Shown: piece by piece, positions 12,418 to 20,064 of the stretch | Layout: every line of letters starts with the position of its first letter | Position numbering within the stretch: the stretch's first letter is position 1 | Source of the DNA: JBHOQX01 sp042408595 | GTDB lineage: Bacteria; Chloroflexota; Chloroflexia; Chloroflexales; Roseiflexaceae | DNA length: 24,087 nt | Direction of reading: 5' to 3' | Assembly: GCA_042408595.1 (NCBI GenBank) | Contig: JBHOQX010000060.1 | Span: 1-24,087, forward strand | The notes under the pieces: model-generated | Told to the model about the DNA's origin: nothing | What the model saw: only the letters and a program-made list of their open reading frames with translations | Database searches by the model: none | Position numbers and translations under genes: made by a program

Positions 12418-13317
12418 ATGGAACTCCTGTATAACCTGCTGTTCGACTACACCCTCCGCACCGTTGCGCTCGGCACAGCCGTGTTGGGCCTGGTGAGCGG
12501 CGCGCTCGGCGCGTTCGCTGTGCTGCGCCGGCAGAGCCTGCTCGGCGATGCGATGTCGCACGCGGCGCTGCCGGGGGTGGCGCTCGTCTTCCTGCTGACC
12601 GGCGCGAAAGAGACGTTGCCGCTGATGATCGGCGCAGGGATCGCCGCCTGGGTCGCAGCCCTGGTGATGATGGCGATCATCCGCTCCTCGCGCGTGCGTG
12701 CCGACAGCGCGCTCGGGATCGTGTTGTCGGTGTTCTTCGGCCTCGGTATGGTGCTGCTGACGTTCATCCAGCGCCTGCCGAATGCGAACCAGGCCGGCCT
12801 CGACCGCTTCCTGTTCGGTCAGGCGGCCACGCTGCTGCAGAGCGATGTCATCACGATGGCGGCGGTCGGTGGTGCGGCGCTGCTGGTCATGCTGGCCTTC
12901 TGGAAAGAATTCAAGCTTCTCAGCTTCGACGGCGAATACGCTGCCAGCCTCGGCCTGCGCGTGCGCCTGCTGGATGTGCTGCTGACCACCCTCCTGATCG
13001 TCGCGATCGTCATCGGCCTGCAAACCGTCGGCGTGGTGCTGATGAGCACCATGGTCGTCGCGCCGGCCGCCGCCGCCCGCCAGTGGACCGACCGACTCGG
13101 GGCGATGGTCGCGCTGTCGGGGCTGTTCGGCGCACTGGCCGGGGTGGGCGGGGCGCTGATCAGCAGCGGCGCAGCCCGCCTGCCCACCGGCCCGACGATC
13201 GTGCTCTGCGCTAGCGCGCTGGTGCTGGTGTCACTGCTGTTCGCGCCCAACCGCGGCCTGGCGTGGGCCTGGGCGCGCGAGCAGCGCAACCGCCGGCGGC
13301 TGGTGGTCGTTGAGTGA
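12418..13317 (+). CDS. mntC: Metal ABC transporter permease, first subunit
   Basis: A 299-residue ABC-3 family permease with about eight hydrophobic helices. Family blocks include RRQSLLGDAMSHAALPGVAL near residue 40, FGLGMVLLTFIQ near 107, and the conserved VGVVLMSTMVVAPAAAARQW stretch near 205-224. The ATG at 12418 is used, with GGAG inside the end of mntB about 7 bases upstream; longer upstream frames overlap mntB and lack membrane character. The gene ends in a short basic tail (REQRNRRRLVVVE) with no extra domain, unlike its partner mntD. It presumably pairs with MntD in the membrane. Confidence 0.94.
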   Translation: MELLYNLLFDYTLRTVALGTAVLGLVSGALGAFAVLRRQSLLGDAMSHAALPGVALVFLLTGAKETLPLMIGAGIAAWVAALVMMAIIRSSRVRADSALGIVLSVFFGLGMVLLTFIQRLPNANQAGLDRFLFGQAATLLQSDVITMAAVGGAALLVMLAFWKEFKLLSFDGEYAASLGLRVRLLDVLLTTLLIVAIVIGLQTVGVVLMSTMVVAPAAAARQWTDRLGAMVALSGLFGALAGVGGALISSGAARLPTGPTIVLCASALVLVSLLFAPNRGLAWAWAREQRNRRRLVVVE

Positions 13318-13336
13318 GCCAGGCGGAGCAGGTAGC

Positions 13337-14446
13337 ATGACACAGCCACAACTTGAAATTCAACTGATCGCCGCGATCACCGCCGCGGCCTGCGCCCTGC
13401 CGGGTGTCTTTCTCGTCCTGCGACGCATGGCCCTGATGAGCGATGCGATCAGCCACGCCATCCTGCTCGGCATCGTGCTGGCGTTCTTCGTCACGCGGAA
13501 TCTCGCGTCGCCCTGGCTGGTGCTCGGCGCGGCGGGCGCCGGCGTGCTGACTGTCAGCCTGGTCGAGCTGCTGCACCGCACCAACCTGGTGCGCGAGGAC
13601 GCCGCCATCGGGCTCGTCTTTCCGTTGTTGTTCAGCATCGGCGTCATTCTGATCTCACGCTATGCTGGCAATGTGCATCTGGACGTAGACGCAGTGCTGC
13701 TTGGGGAGCTGGCGTTCGCGCCGTTCAGCCGGCTGGCGATCGCCGGCTACGACCTCGGCCCGCAGTCGCTCTGGTTGATGGGCGGCATTCTGGCGCTGAA
13801 CCTGGCGCTCATCATCGCCTTCTACAAGGAGCTGAAGCTCGCAACCTTCGACGCCGGGCTGGCCGCGGCGCTCGGCTTCACGCCGGCGCTGGTGCACTAC
13901 GGCCTCATGTCGGCCGTCTCGGTCACGGCGGTCGGCGCGTTCGAGGCTGCCGGCTCGGTGCTGGTCGTCGCGTTGATGATCGCCCCGCCGGCCGCCGCCT
14001 ACCTGCTGACCGACCGGCTGCCGCGGATGATCGGGCTCAGCGCCCTGATCGGCGCGGGCAGCGCGATCAGCGGCTACTGGCTGGCGCACCTGCTCGACGC
14101 CTCGATCGCCGGCTCGATGGCAGCGATGACGGGCGTCTGCTTCGCACTGGCGTGGCTCCTCGCGCCGGAGCGCGGACTGGTGGCGCTGGCGCTGCGGCGG
14201 GCGCGGCAGCGGCGCGAGTTCGCCCAGACGATGCTCGCCATCCACCTGCTACACCACGAAGGCCGGCCCGACGAGGCCGCCGAGAGTCGCGTCGCCTCGA
14301 TCAACGAGCACCTGCGCTGGGAGCAGGCGTTCGCCGCCGAGATCGTGCGGCTGGCCGAGCGCCGCGGGATCGTCCAGCGGCGGGGCGAGGCGCTGGCGCT
14401 TACCGAGCAGGGGCGGGCGCTGGCCGAGCAGGCGCTGGTGACATGA
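13337..14446 (+). CDS. mntD: Metal ABC transporter permease fused to a C-terminal winged-helix domain
   Basis: A 369-residue protein with two parts. Residues 1 to about 285 form an ABC-3 permease like MntC (RRMALMSDAISHAILLGIVL near 29-48; VGAFEAAGSVLVVALMIAPP near 200). Residues ~290-369 are soluble and predicted cytoplasmic. They carry helices, then IVRLAERRGIVQRR and the wing/closing motif ALALTEQGRALAEQAL, the pattern of a DtxR/MarR-type winged helix ending in LT-x2-G. No DtxR dimerisation or SH3 domain follows. The ATG at 13337 has GGAG 8 bases before it; the mntC stop lies 19 bases upstream. The family parallel is chlamydial YtgC, a permease whose C-terminal repressor YtgR is cut off and represses its own operon. 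Whether this tail binds DNA is inference. No separate regulator gene is visible nearby. Confidence 0.88.
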   Translation: MTQPQLEIQLIAAITAAACALPGVFLVLRRMALMSDAISHAILLGIVLAFFVTRNLASPWLVLGAAGAGVLTVSLVELLHRTNLVREDAAIGLVFPLLFSIGVILISRYAGNVHLDVDAVLLGELAFAPFSRLAIAGYDLGPQSLWLMGGILALNLALIIAFYKELKLATFDAGLAAALGFTPALVHYGLMSAVSVTAVGAFEAAGSVLVVALMIAPPAAAYLLTDRLPRMIGLSALIGAGSAISGYWLAHLLDASIAGSMAAMTGVCFALAWLLAPERGLVALALRRARQRREFAQTMLAIHLLHHEGRPDEAAESRVASINEHLRWEQAFAAEIVRLAERRGIVQRRGEALALTEQGRALAEQALVT

Positions 14447-14465
14447 GCGCCGGCCGAAATGGTTG

Positions 14466-14493
14466 TTGCAAAACCAAAAAGGTGTGCTATAAT
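14466..14493 (+). promoter_or_regulatory. Sigma70-type promoter before the alpha/beta hydrolase
   Basis: TTGCAA (14466-14471), a 16-base spacer and a perfect TATAAT (14488-14493) lie 20 bases after the mntD stop. Transcription would begin near 14500, giving an unusually long leader of nearly 150 bases. No terminator separates it from the mnt operon, so read-through is also possible. Confidence 0.75.
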
Positions 14494-14521
14494 CGCTGCA
14501 TCTCCTTCTCCTCTCTTCTCT

Positions 14522-14557
14522 TGCCTGGGGGGTCTGGTTCGCCAGGCCCCTCAGGCA
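14522..14557 (+). promoter_or_regulatory. Strong stem-loop in the hydrolase leader, with a competing hairpin
   Basis: A 16-bp stem without bulges can be read: TGCCTG (14522-14527) with CAGGCA (14552-14557), GGGGGT (14528-14533) with GCCCCT (14546-14551) including two G-U pairs, and CTGG with CCAG around a TTCG tetraloop (14538-14541). A second TGCCTG (14561-14566) lies 3 bases after the right arm and could pair with it instead. A further hairpin, GGGTGA (14597-14602) with TCACCC (14607-14612), comes before the AGGAGG. No known riboswitch class was recognised. Confidence 0.6.
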
Positions 14558-14647
14558 TGTTGCCTGCCGGCCGCTGCGGCGGGCGGCGAAGCCGGAGGGT
14601 GAGGCTTCACCCGGCCCACGCCGCGCCCCGGCCCCCAGGAGGCCACC

Positions 14648-16123
14648 ATGACAGCGTTCACCCCCGGCGATCCGCGCGCGGTCGAGCTTGCGCCGGGGCT
14701 GGTCTTCGCGCCCGGCCCCGGCTGGCGTGGCAACGCCACCGCCGCGCCGGGCGGCGCGGTGCTCGGCGCGAGCCCGGCCGCCGACCCGGCCGCCGGGCTG
14801 GAGCTGTTCGAGCCGGAGGGGCCGCCGATCGCGCTCGATGTGACGATCGCGCCGCCGGCAGTGCTCGGCGAGGAGCCGCAGCCGGGCGAACTGGTGTACA
14901 CGCCCGCCGAGCCGGAGGCGGTCTACGCGCTGCTTCAGGCAATCGAGACGCCGGATGGCACGGTCTACGATTTCACCCTGCCGCGGCCGGTCCAGGGCGG
15001 CGGGGTGCTCGGCGGGGGGGCCGCCGCGGCGCTACGCTTCCCGGTCAACCCGCTGATCGGGCCGCCGCCGCCCGCCCCGGCGACGCTCGGATTCGAGTCG
15101 GTCGTCGGCGGGTTCATCGGGGATCTGATCGCCCGGCGGGTGCTGCGGATCGTGCGCGCGCCGCTCGACCGCGCGCTGCGCCAGGCGGTGGCGCAGGCCG
15201 AAGGCGCGCCGCAGGTGCTGGCACTGCGCCGCGAGTCAGGGGCATTCCAACCGCTGGAGAGCGTGGAGGCCTGGCGGGCGCTCATCCCGTCCGGCGGCGA
15301 GCGGCGCGTGCTGCTGTTCATCCACGGCTTCGCCAGCTCCACCGCGCGCAGCAGCGGCGCGGCCTTCCTGCCGGCCCTGGCCGCCGGCTACGACGCGGTG
15401 CTGGCCTACGACCACCCGACGCTGGCGACCAGCCCGCTGGACAACGCCCTGGCGCTGCTGGAGCGCGTGCCGGAAGACCTGCACCTGTCGGTCGATCTGG
15501 TGGCGCACAGCCGCGGCGGGCTGGTGGCGCGCAGCCTGGTCGAACTGATCGAGCCGTTGGAGCGCTTCGCACCGCGGCGTCTGGTCACCTTCGGCTCGCC
15601 GCACGCTGGCACGGAGCTGGCGAACCGGGCGCGTTGGGACCGGCTGGTGTCGGTGTTGATGACCGGGGCGAGCTGGCTGGCTGCGGTCGCCGGGTGTGCC
15701 GTGCCGATCCCCAAGGTGATCGAATGGGTGCTGAAGGCCGCCGCACAGAGTATGTTCGACCTGCCCGGCGTCGCGGCGATGGCCCCGCCCGATGGACCGG
15801 ACGGCAACCCGTTCCTGGCGGCGCTGAACGCCGCCGCCCCGCCCGGCGCGTCGCAGGAGCGGGTGCGCTACGCTGCGGTCGCCTCCGCCTTCAGTCTCTT
15901 CGGCCCGCGCCGCGTGTCGATCGCCGAGGCGCTGACCGCGATGGCGGCGCAGGCATTCATCGGCCAGCCGAACGACCTGGTGGTGCCGACGCAGAGTATG
16001 AGCGCGATCGACGCCGCGGGGACGGTGCCTGCCGACCGCGTGCTGCGCGCCGCCGTCCCGCACTTCGGCTACTTTGCCGATGAGACGGTGCTCGCGTTTG
16101 TACGGCAGCAACTAATTGCGTAG
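14648..16123 (+). CDS. Alpha/beta hydrolase with lipase-like catalytic core
   Basis: A 491-residue protein with no signal peptide or membrane helix, so probably cytoplasmic. The C-terminal ~280 residues are an alpha/beta hydrolase: oxyanion-loop HGF (226-228), nucleophile elbow AHSRGG with Ser288, and candidate triad partners Asp443 (QPNDLVVP) and His472 (VPHFGYF). LVTFGSPHAGTELANRARW resembles PGAP1/triacylglycerol lipase relatives that act on esters. The N-terminal ~200 residues are Pro/Gly/Ala-rich, with an apparent beta-rich part, and match nothing I recognise. AGGAGG (14637-14642) lies 5 bases before the ATG, an excellent site. It follows the mnt operon but has its own promoter and a terminator, so a functional link to metal uptake is not implied. 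The substrate is unknown. Confidence 0.85.
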   Translation: MTAFTPGDPRAVELAPGLVFAPGPGWRGNATAAPGGAVLGASPAADPAAGLELFEPEGPPIALDVTIAPPAVLGEEPQPGELVYTPAEPEAVYALLQAIETPDGTVYDFTLPRPVQGGGVLGGGAAAALRFPVNPLIGPPPPAPATLGFESVVGGFIGDLIARRVLRIVRAPLDRALRQAVAQAEGAPQVLALRRESGAFQPLESVEAWRALIPSGGERRVLLFIHGFASSTARSSGAAFLPALAAGYDAVLAYDHPTLATSPLDNALALLERVPEDLHLSVDLVAHSRGGLVARSLVELIEPLERFAPRRLVTFGSPHAGTELANRARWDRLVSVLMTGASWLAAVAGCAVPIPKVIEWVLKAAAQSMFDLPGVAAMAPPDGPDGNPFLAALNAAAPPGASQERVRYAAVASAFSLFGPRRVSIAEALTAMAAQAFIGQPNDLVVPTQSMSAIDAAGTVPADRVLRAAVPHFGYFADETVLAFVRQQLIA

Positions 16124-16131
16124 AATGCATT

Positions 16132-16156
16132 TCAGCCAGGTTGGCTGACTTTTATT
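16132..16156 (+). terminator. Rho-independent terminator after the hydrolase gene
   Basis: TCAGCCA (16132-16138) pairs with TGGCTGA (16142-16148) around a short loop and is followed by CTTTTATTT. It begins 8 bases after the hydrolase stop. The next ~45 bases, up to the IS end at 16201, are AT-rich and hold nothing recognisable. Confidence 0.85.
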
Positions 16157-16200
16157 TCCGTAACTTCAGCACAACGAACAAGACTGTCAAAAAGATAGTC

Positions 16201-17769
16201 GTAACCGTTCACGACCCCGGCCGAACCGAGTGAGTTGACAGGCGCGCGAACCACTGGCACACTCACGTCTATGGATGACCTGCCGCAACGATTGGGGATC
16301 CCCGAAGCCGATTGGGCGCGCACACCGACGAGCGTCCAAGCCGTGGTGCGTGCACTCGTGCAGGTGGCGCAGGATCAGCAGCTTCAGCTTCAAGCCGCAC
16401 TGGAGCAGATCGCCACGCTCCAGCAGCGGGTGGCCGACCTGGAAGCACGCCTCAACCAGCACTCGCAGAACTCGTCCAAGCCCCCGTCTTCTGACCCACC
16501 CTCAGCTCCGCCGCGGCCAGCCCGCGTCCCACGTGGTCGGCAGGCGGGTGGGCAGAAGGGTCATCCGCGCCACGAGCGGCCGGACCCTGAACCCGACCAC
16601 ATCGATGCCGTCCGCGACCACTTCCCGGCGCAGGGTCCACAGTGCCTGACCGACCTTGCCGACCGGCGGCCCGAGGTCGGTGCTCCCCAGATCCACTTCG
16701 AATGGGAGCTGCCGCAGATCCGGCCGTTCATCACCGCTCACCACTATCACACCGTCTGCTGCCCCGGCTGTGGTGATCTGGTCACGGCCGAGCGCCCGCC
16801 GGATGTACCACCCGGGGCCTTTGGCGCACGGGCCGCGGCCGGCGTGGCGCTCCTCCACGGCGACTATCACCTGAGCCATCGCGCCATCAGGCGCCTGTTC
16901 GTCGACTTCTTCGGCTTCCCGATCAGTCTCGGCGGCGTCGTGGAGCTACAGCAGGTGGCGAGCACGGCGCTCGCCCCGGTGTACCAGGCCATCCGCACCG
17001 TCGTGCAGCAGCAGGATCGTGCCAACCTCGACGAGACTGGCTGGAAGGAGGGCGGCCGCCGCTGCTGGCTGTGGACGATGGTCACGAGCAGCGCAACTGC
17101 CTTCCTAATCCATCCCAGCCGTGCCGGACCGGCGCTCCGGCAGCTGATCGGGGCAGAGTTCGCGGGTATCGCCACCTCTGATCGCCATCGGCCGTACCTG
17201 GCGCTCGACCCGGCCCGTCACCAACTGTGCGGGAGTCATCTCGTGCGCAACTTCCAGGCGCTGGTCGACCGCGGCGGTCGTCCGGCGATCTGGGGCGCGG
17301 ACTTGCTGGCGCGGAGCGAGCTGGTCTTTGCGCTCTGGCATCGCTTTCGCGACGGCCAGATCGACCGCGTCACGCTTCAGGCGGCTATGGCGCCGCTTCA
17401 GGCGGCCATGCATGCGCTGCTGGTAGCCGGCTCGCGGCGAGTCGACGCGCCGGAAGGATTGTGTGCCGAGTTGCTCGCCCATGAAGCGGCCCTGTGGACG
17501 TTCGTGCGCGAGGAACGCGTGGAGCCGACGAACAACGCCGCCGAACGGGCGCTGCGCAGCCCGGTGCTGTGGCGGAAGGGCTGTTTCGGCACGCAGAGCG
17601 ACGCCGGCAGCCGCTTCGTCGAGCGCATCCTCAGCGTCAGTGCCACGTGTCGTCAACAGCAGCGCCATCTCCTGTCCTTCGTCACCGATGCGATCCGTGC
17701 GCTGTGGGCTGGAACACCTGCCCCACTGCTCGTGCCGATCCCACTTCCGTCACCCTCGTGAACGGTTAC
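16201..17769 (+). mobile_element. Complete IS66-family insertion sequence, single-gene type
   Basis: The element is 1569 bp. Its ends are a perfect 14-bp inverted repeat: GTAACCGTTCACGA (16201-16214) and TCGTGAACGGTTAC (17756-17769). They start with GTAA as IS66 ends do. Only the large transposase gene is present, with no accessory tnpA/tnpB genes, which fits the ISBst12-like subgroup. The flanking octamers AGATAGTC and AATACCTG differ, so the 8-bp target duplication expected for IS66 is not visible. Confidence 0.9.
16271..17761 (+). CDS. IS66-family transposase
   Basis: A 496-residue DDE transposase from the ATG at 16271. The N-terminus has a coiled coil (LQLQAALEQIATLQQRVADL) ending in the family hallmark NSSKPPSSDPP. 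A zinc-binding-like CCPGCG follows near residue 165. The catalytic triad appears as Asp254 (NLDETGW), Asp304 (TSDRHRPY) and Glu418 (VEPTNNAAERALR), all intact. The stop codon lies inside the right terminal repeat. The start is uncertain: a TTG at 16235 in the same frame is possible, and neither start has a strong ribosome binding site. The gene is full length without frameshifts, so the element may still be active or may have arrived recently. Confidence 0.93.
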   Translation: MDDLPQRLGIPEADWARTPTSVQAVVRALVQVAQDQQLQLQAALEQIATLQQRVADLEARLNQHSQNSSKPPSSDPPSAPPRPARVPRGRQAGGQKGHPRHERPDPEPDHIDAVRDHFPAQGPQCLTDLADRRPEVGAPQIHFEWELPQIRPFITAHHYHTVCCPGCGDLVTAERPPDVPPGAFGARAAAGVALLHGDYHLSHRAIRRLFVDFFGFPISLGGVVELQQVASTALAPVYQAIRTVVQQQDRANLDETGWKEGGRRCWLWTMVTSSATAFLIHPSRAGPALRQLIGAEFAGIATSDRHRPYLALDPARHQLCGSHLVRNFQALVDRGGRPAIWGADLLARSELVFALWHRFRDGQIDRVTLQAAMAPLQAAMHALLVAGSRRVDAPEGLCAELLAHEAALWTFVREERVEPTNNAAERALRSPVLWRKGCFGTQSDAGSRFVERILSVSATCRQQQRHLLSFVTDAIRALWAGTPAPLLVPIPLPSPS

Positions 17770-17882
17770 AATACCTGTATTCTATCCATGACTTGTCAGA
17801 GTAGCTATCACAGCGATTGGCAGCCTCATAAAAAAGTCAAGCTTCCAGTTGCCAGCCCCATCCCATTTCTCTGACTGCACAA

Positions 17883-18122
17883 TTAACGGAGTTGCGATTC
17901 CGAGACGGCGCCCGTCCGAATACTCGTACAATAGTCTTCATCATTAGCACTATGTCCAGTGCCTGATAAATGGATGAGCTTGTTGTGCAACCGAGGATTG
18001 CCGTGGTCGTGGTTCGTTGCATAGGCAGGAGAAATAAGCAGTACTGCGAATATGCCAAAGATCATCAACCAAGCTATACGTAATGCGTTTCTTATCATAA
18101 CAGTTGTTTCTCGCTTAGGCAT
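17883..18122 (-). CDS. Small exported protein, unknown function
   Basis: A 79-residue open frame with a clear export signal: a basic start (MPKRETTVMIRNALR), a hydrophobic core (IAWLMIFGIFAVLLI) and an AYA cleavage site near residue 35. The mature part of about 44 residues is polar, with several histidines (TNHDHGNPRLHNKLIHLSGT) and one cysteine. GAGGTG (18128-18133) lies 5 bases before the ATG. The local base composition is much richer in A/T than the neighbouring genes, which suggests acquired DNA, as does the adjacent IS66 element. No family was recognised. Downstream, between its stop and the IS, a TTTTTT run near 17830 might mark termination, but no clean stem was found. Confidence 0.6.
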   Translation of the reverse strand: MPKRETTVMIRNALRIAWLMIFGIFAVLLISPAYATNHDHGNPRLHNKLIHLSGTGHSANDEDYCTSIRTGAVSESQLR

Positions 18123-18250
18123 GGTGGCACCTCATCGAAAACCTCTATCTTTGAGTTGTTGTGAAGGGCGATTGGATTTAGCTGCAACTCCATTCTACGC
18201 TATCATCTCACCATGTCTAGATGTGGATTTCCACACTCTTCAGCGTGCTC

Positions 18251-19263
18251 TCACATCCACCCCTGACGTATCGCGAGCGCAACCGCTTCGGCCCGTGAGG
18301 TCGCGCCGAGCTTGCGAAAAACATTGCCGAGCCGCTTCGCCACCGCCCTCTCGCCGATGCGTAGCCGCACGGCGATCTGCGGTTTGTAAAGCCAGCGGCT
18401 ATCAAGCGAAGAACATCCTGCTCGCCCGCCGTGAGCGCTGATGGCGCGCTTGCCTGTGTGTCCCCGGCGGCGGACCCCGGTGCATCTGTCGCTTCCGCCT
18501 CCTGCGCCCGGTAACGCCGCCAGACCTCCGCTGGCGCGGTCAGGTCGTGGACGCTGAGGAGTGTGCCGCGCAGCCGCCCGGCTTCATCGCACAGCGGCCC
18601 CCAGGCCATGTGGTAGACGAACGGCCCAAACAGCCGCTCGCCCGTCACCGTCTCGCCGGCCAGCGCGCGCCGCGCATCGTCGAGCAGGTCGGGCAGCCCG
18701 GCGAGCAGATCGGCCGCCTGGTACCCGCAAATCAACTCCGCAGGTATCGAGCGAGCCGCCGCGCCCGCGAGAAGCCACAGCGTCCCGGCAGTGTCGAAGA
18801 TGCAGACCGTCGCCGGCAGGTTGGTGAGGCAACCGCGTTCGTGCTCAAGGCTGGCAAGCAGGGCCGCAAGCGCAGCGGGCAGCGGCGTGGTGCGCCGCCG
18901 CGGCGCCGCCGCGAAATAGCCGCAGACCAGTGCGGTGATCGCCGCAGCCAGGCGCGGATGCACCTGCGCGGCGTGTTCAGCGGAAACCGCGCCGATTACG
19001 GTTCGCGTGATTGCCACGATGGAGCGGTTGAGCGCCTCGGGCTGCTTGTCGCATAGACGGGCCAGCCCGGCACCCGCGGCGCGTGTCTGGCCACTGGCTG
19101 CCTCATCATCAAGCAGCACAGCCAGCACCTGCTCCGCCAGCGCCGCGAACCGCCGGGAGACGTTAGGCACCGGGCAAATTGGTGCTATTGCCCATTGCCA
19201 GTTGCGAGCCAGATCGTCGCGTGCAGCGCGGAGTGAAGCTTCCCATGGGTCGGCGGTCGCCAT
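18251..19263 (-). pseudogene. PAS-LuxR type regulator with a frameshift in the HTH
   Basis: A transcriptional regulator of about 337 residues if the frame is restored. From the ATG at 19263 (AGAGG 7 bases before it) come an alpha-helical N-terminal region of about 155 residues, a PAS-like sensor domain (PATVCIFDTAGTLWLLAG to GTLLSVHDLTAPAEVWRRYR), and a LuxR-type HTH beginning LTAGEQDVLRLIAAGFTN. There the frame breaks. Shifting by one base near 18379-18382 restores IAVRLRIGERAVAKRLGNVF and SRAEAVALAIRQGWM, ending at a TGA at 18251-18253. One base (C of an expected CGC-CAG) seems missing. Unshifted, the frame runs on to 18217 with an unrelated tail and no recognition helix. This is either a real loss of DNA binding or a sequencing error. 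It is divergent from the DUF5666 gene. Confidence 0.8.
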
Positions 19264-19497
19264 TGGCAGCCTCTTGTGACTTCGCTCCGGGCTCCTGTAC
19301 GAAGAACAGGCCCAGTCGGTCAGAGACTGAAGGCAAGCCAAGGATCACAATGGCTGATGAGATGCAGGATTATGTATACCACATGCGGCGAACAGGCGCA
19401 AACGTGTGCCAGAGTAGATGCAGAAAATCACCCGTTACTTTTTCGCCGATTGCGCGACGTAGTGTGTGGACTGTCACTACACAGAAGGAGCGCAACC

Positions 19498-20064
19498 ATG
19501 CAACTCTTCCGACATCACCGCATCTGGCTCTTCGTCGGCACGCTGCTGGCGGCGCTGGCCGTCTCCGGCGTAGGGCGCGCCGCGTCGGCGTGGGCCGCTG
19601 TCTCGAGCGCACCAGCCGCCGCACCTGCCCCGAGCATCGATGAGATCGAGCTCGTCGGCCCGCTGACGGCGGTCGACGGCAACCGCTGGACGGTCGGCGA
19701 GGCGGTCGTTATCGTCTCGCCGGTCACGGAAGTCAAGGGCGCGCCGGCAATCGGCATGCTCGTCAAGGTGCATGCCACCCTCGCCACCGACGGCACCTTC
19801 GCCGCGCGCGAAGTCGAGCCTGCCGCTGCCGACGCTCAGGCGGGGCAGGATGACCGTGGCCAGGACGACGCCGCGCATGACCAAAACGATGACCATGGCC
19901 AGGACGCGGCCACCCCTGAACCAGGCGACGACCACAGCCACGACGCGGCCACCCCTGAACCGGGCGATGACCATGGCCAGGACACGGCCGACGATAACAG
20001 CGGGAGTGGCCGGAGCGGCGGCCACGATGATAACAAGGGCGGCAAGAGCGGTAAGGACGACTGA
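19498..20064 (+). CDS. Secreted DUF5666 protein with Asp/His-rich repeat tail
   Basis: A 188-residue exported protein. The signal peptide has a basic start (MQLFRHHR), a hydrophobic core (IWLFVGTLLAALAVSGV) and a likely cut after ASAWA. Residues ~48-107 form a DUF5666-like small beta domain (ELVGPLTAVDGNRWTVG to VKVHATLATDGTFAAREVEP). The rest is a low-complexity, strongly acidic tail with 13-residue repeats of the type DDHGQDAATPEPG, ending in Gly/Lys/Asp. AAGGAG (19485-19490) lies 7 bases before the ATG. The function of DUF5666 is unknown. The tail composition suggests cation binding or an extended linker, which is inference. The anti-sigma candidate downstream carries a related domain and tail, so the two products may belong together. 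Confidence 0.82.
   Translation: MQLFRHHRIWLFVGTLLAALAVSGVGRAASAWAAVSSAPAAAPAPSIDEIELVGPLTAVDGNRWTVGEAVVIVSPVTEVKGAPAIGMLVKVHATLATDGTFAAREVEPAAADAQAGQDDRGQDDAAHDQNDDHGQDAATPEPGDDHSHDAATPEPGDDHGQDTADDNSGSGRSGGHDDNKGGKSGKDD
19888..20004 (+). repeat. Tandem 39-bp repeat inside the DUF5666 gene
   Basis: Two near-identical 39-base units (19888-19926, 19927-19965) encode DDHGQDAATPEPG and DDHSHDAATPEPG. A third unit (19966-20004) begins DDHGQDTA and then diverges. The in-frame period and high identity suggest recent expansion by slippage. Confidence 0.85.

Noticed and set aside
14152..16083. A long plus-strand frame spanning the mntD end and the hydrolase
   Set aside because: It is Arg/Gly/Ala-rich, overlaps two well-supported genes in another frame and crosses a promoter and leader.
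17820..17882. Terminator for the small exported gene (AGTCA/TGACT before TTTTTT on the minus strand)
   Set aside because: The closing stem is only about 5 bp around a long, poorly paired interior.
18375..18390. Programmed frameshifting in the LuxR gene
   Set aside because: There is no slippery run, stop codon or stimulator at the site, so mutation or sequencing error is more likely.
19888..20004. CRISPR-like array
   Set aside because: The repeats are contiguous in-frame coding units without spacers.
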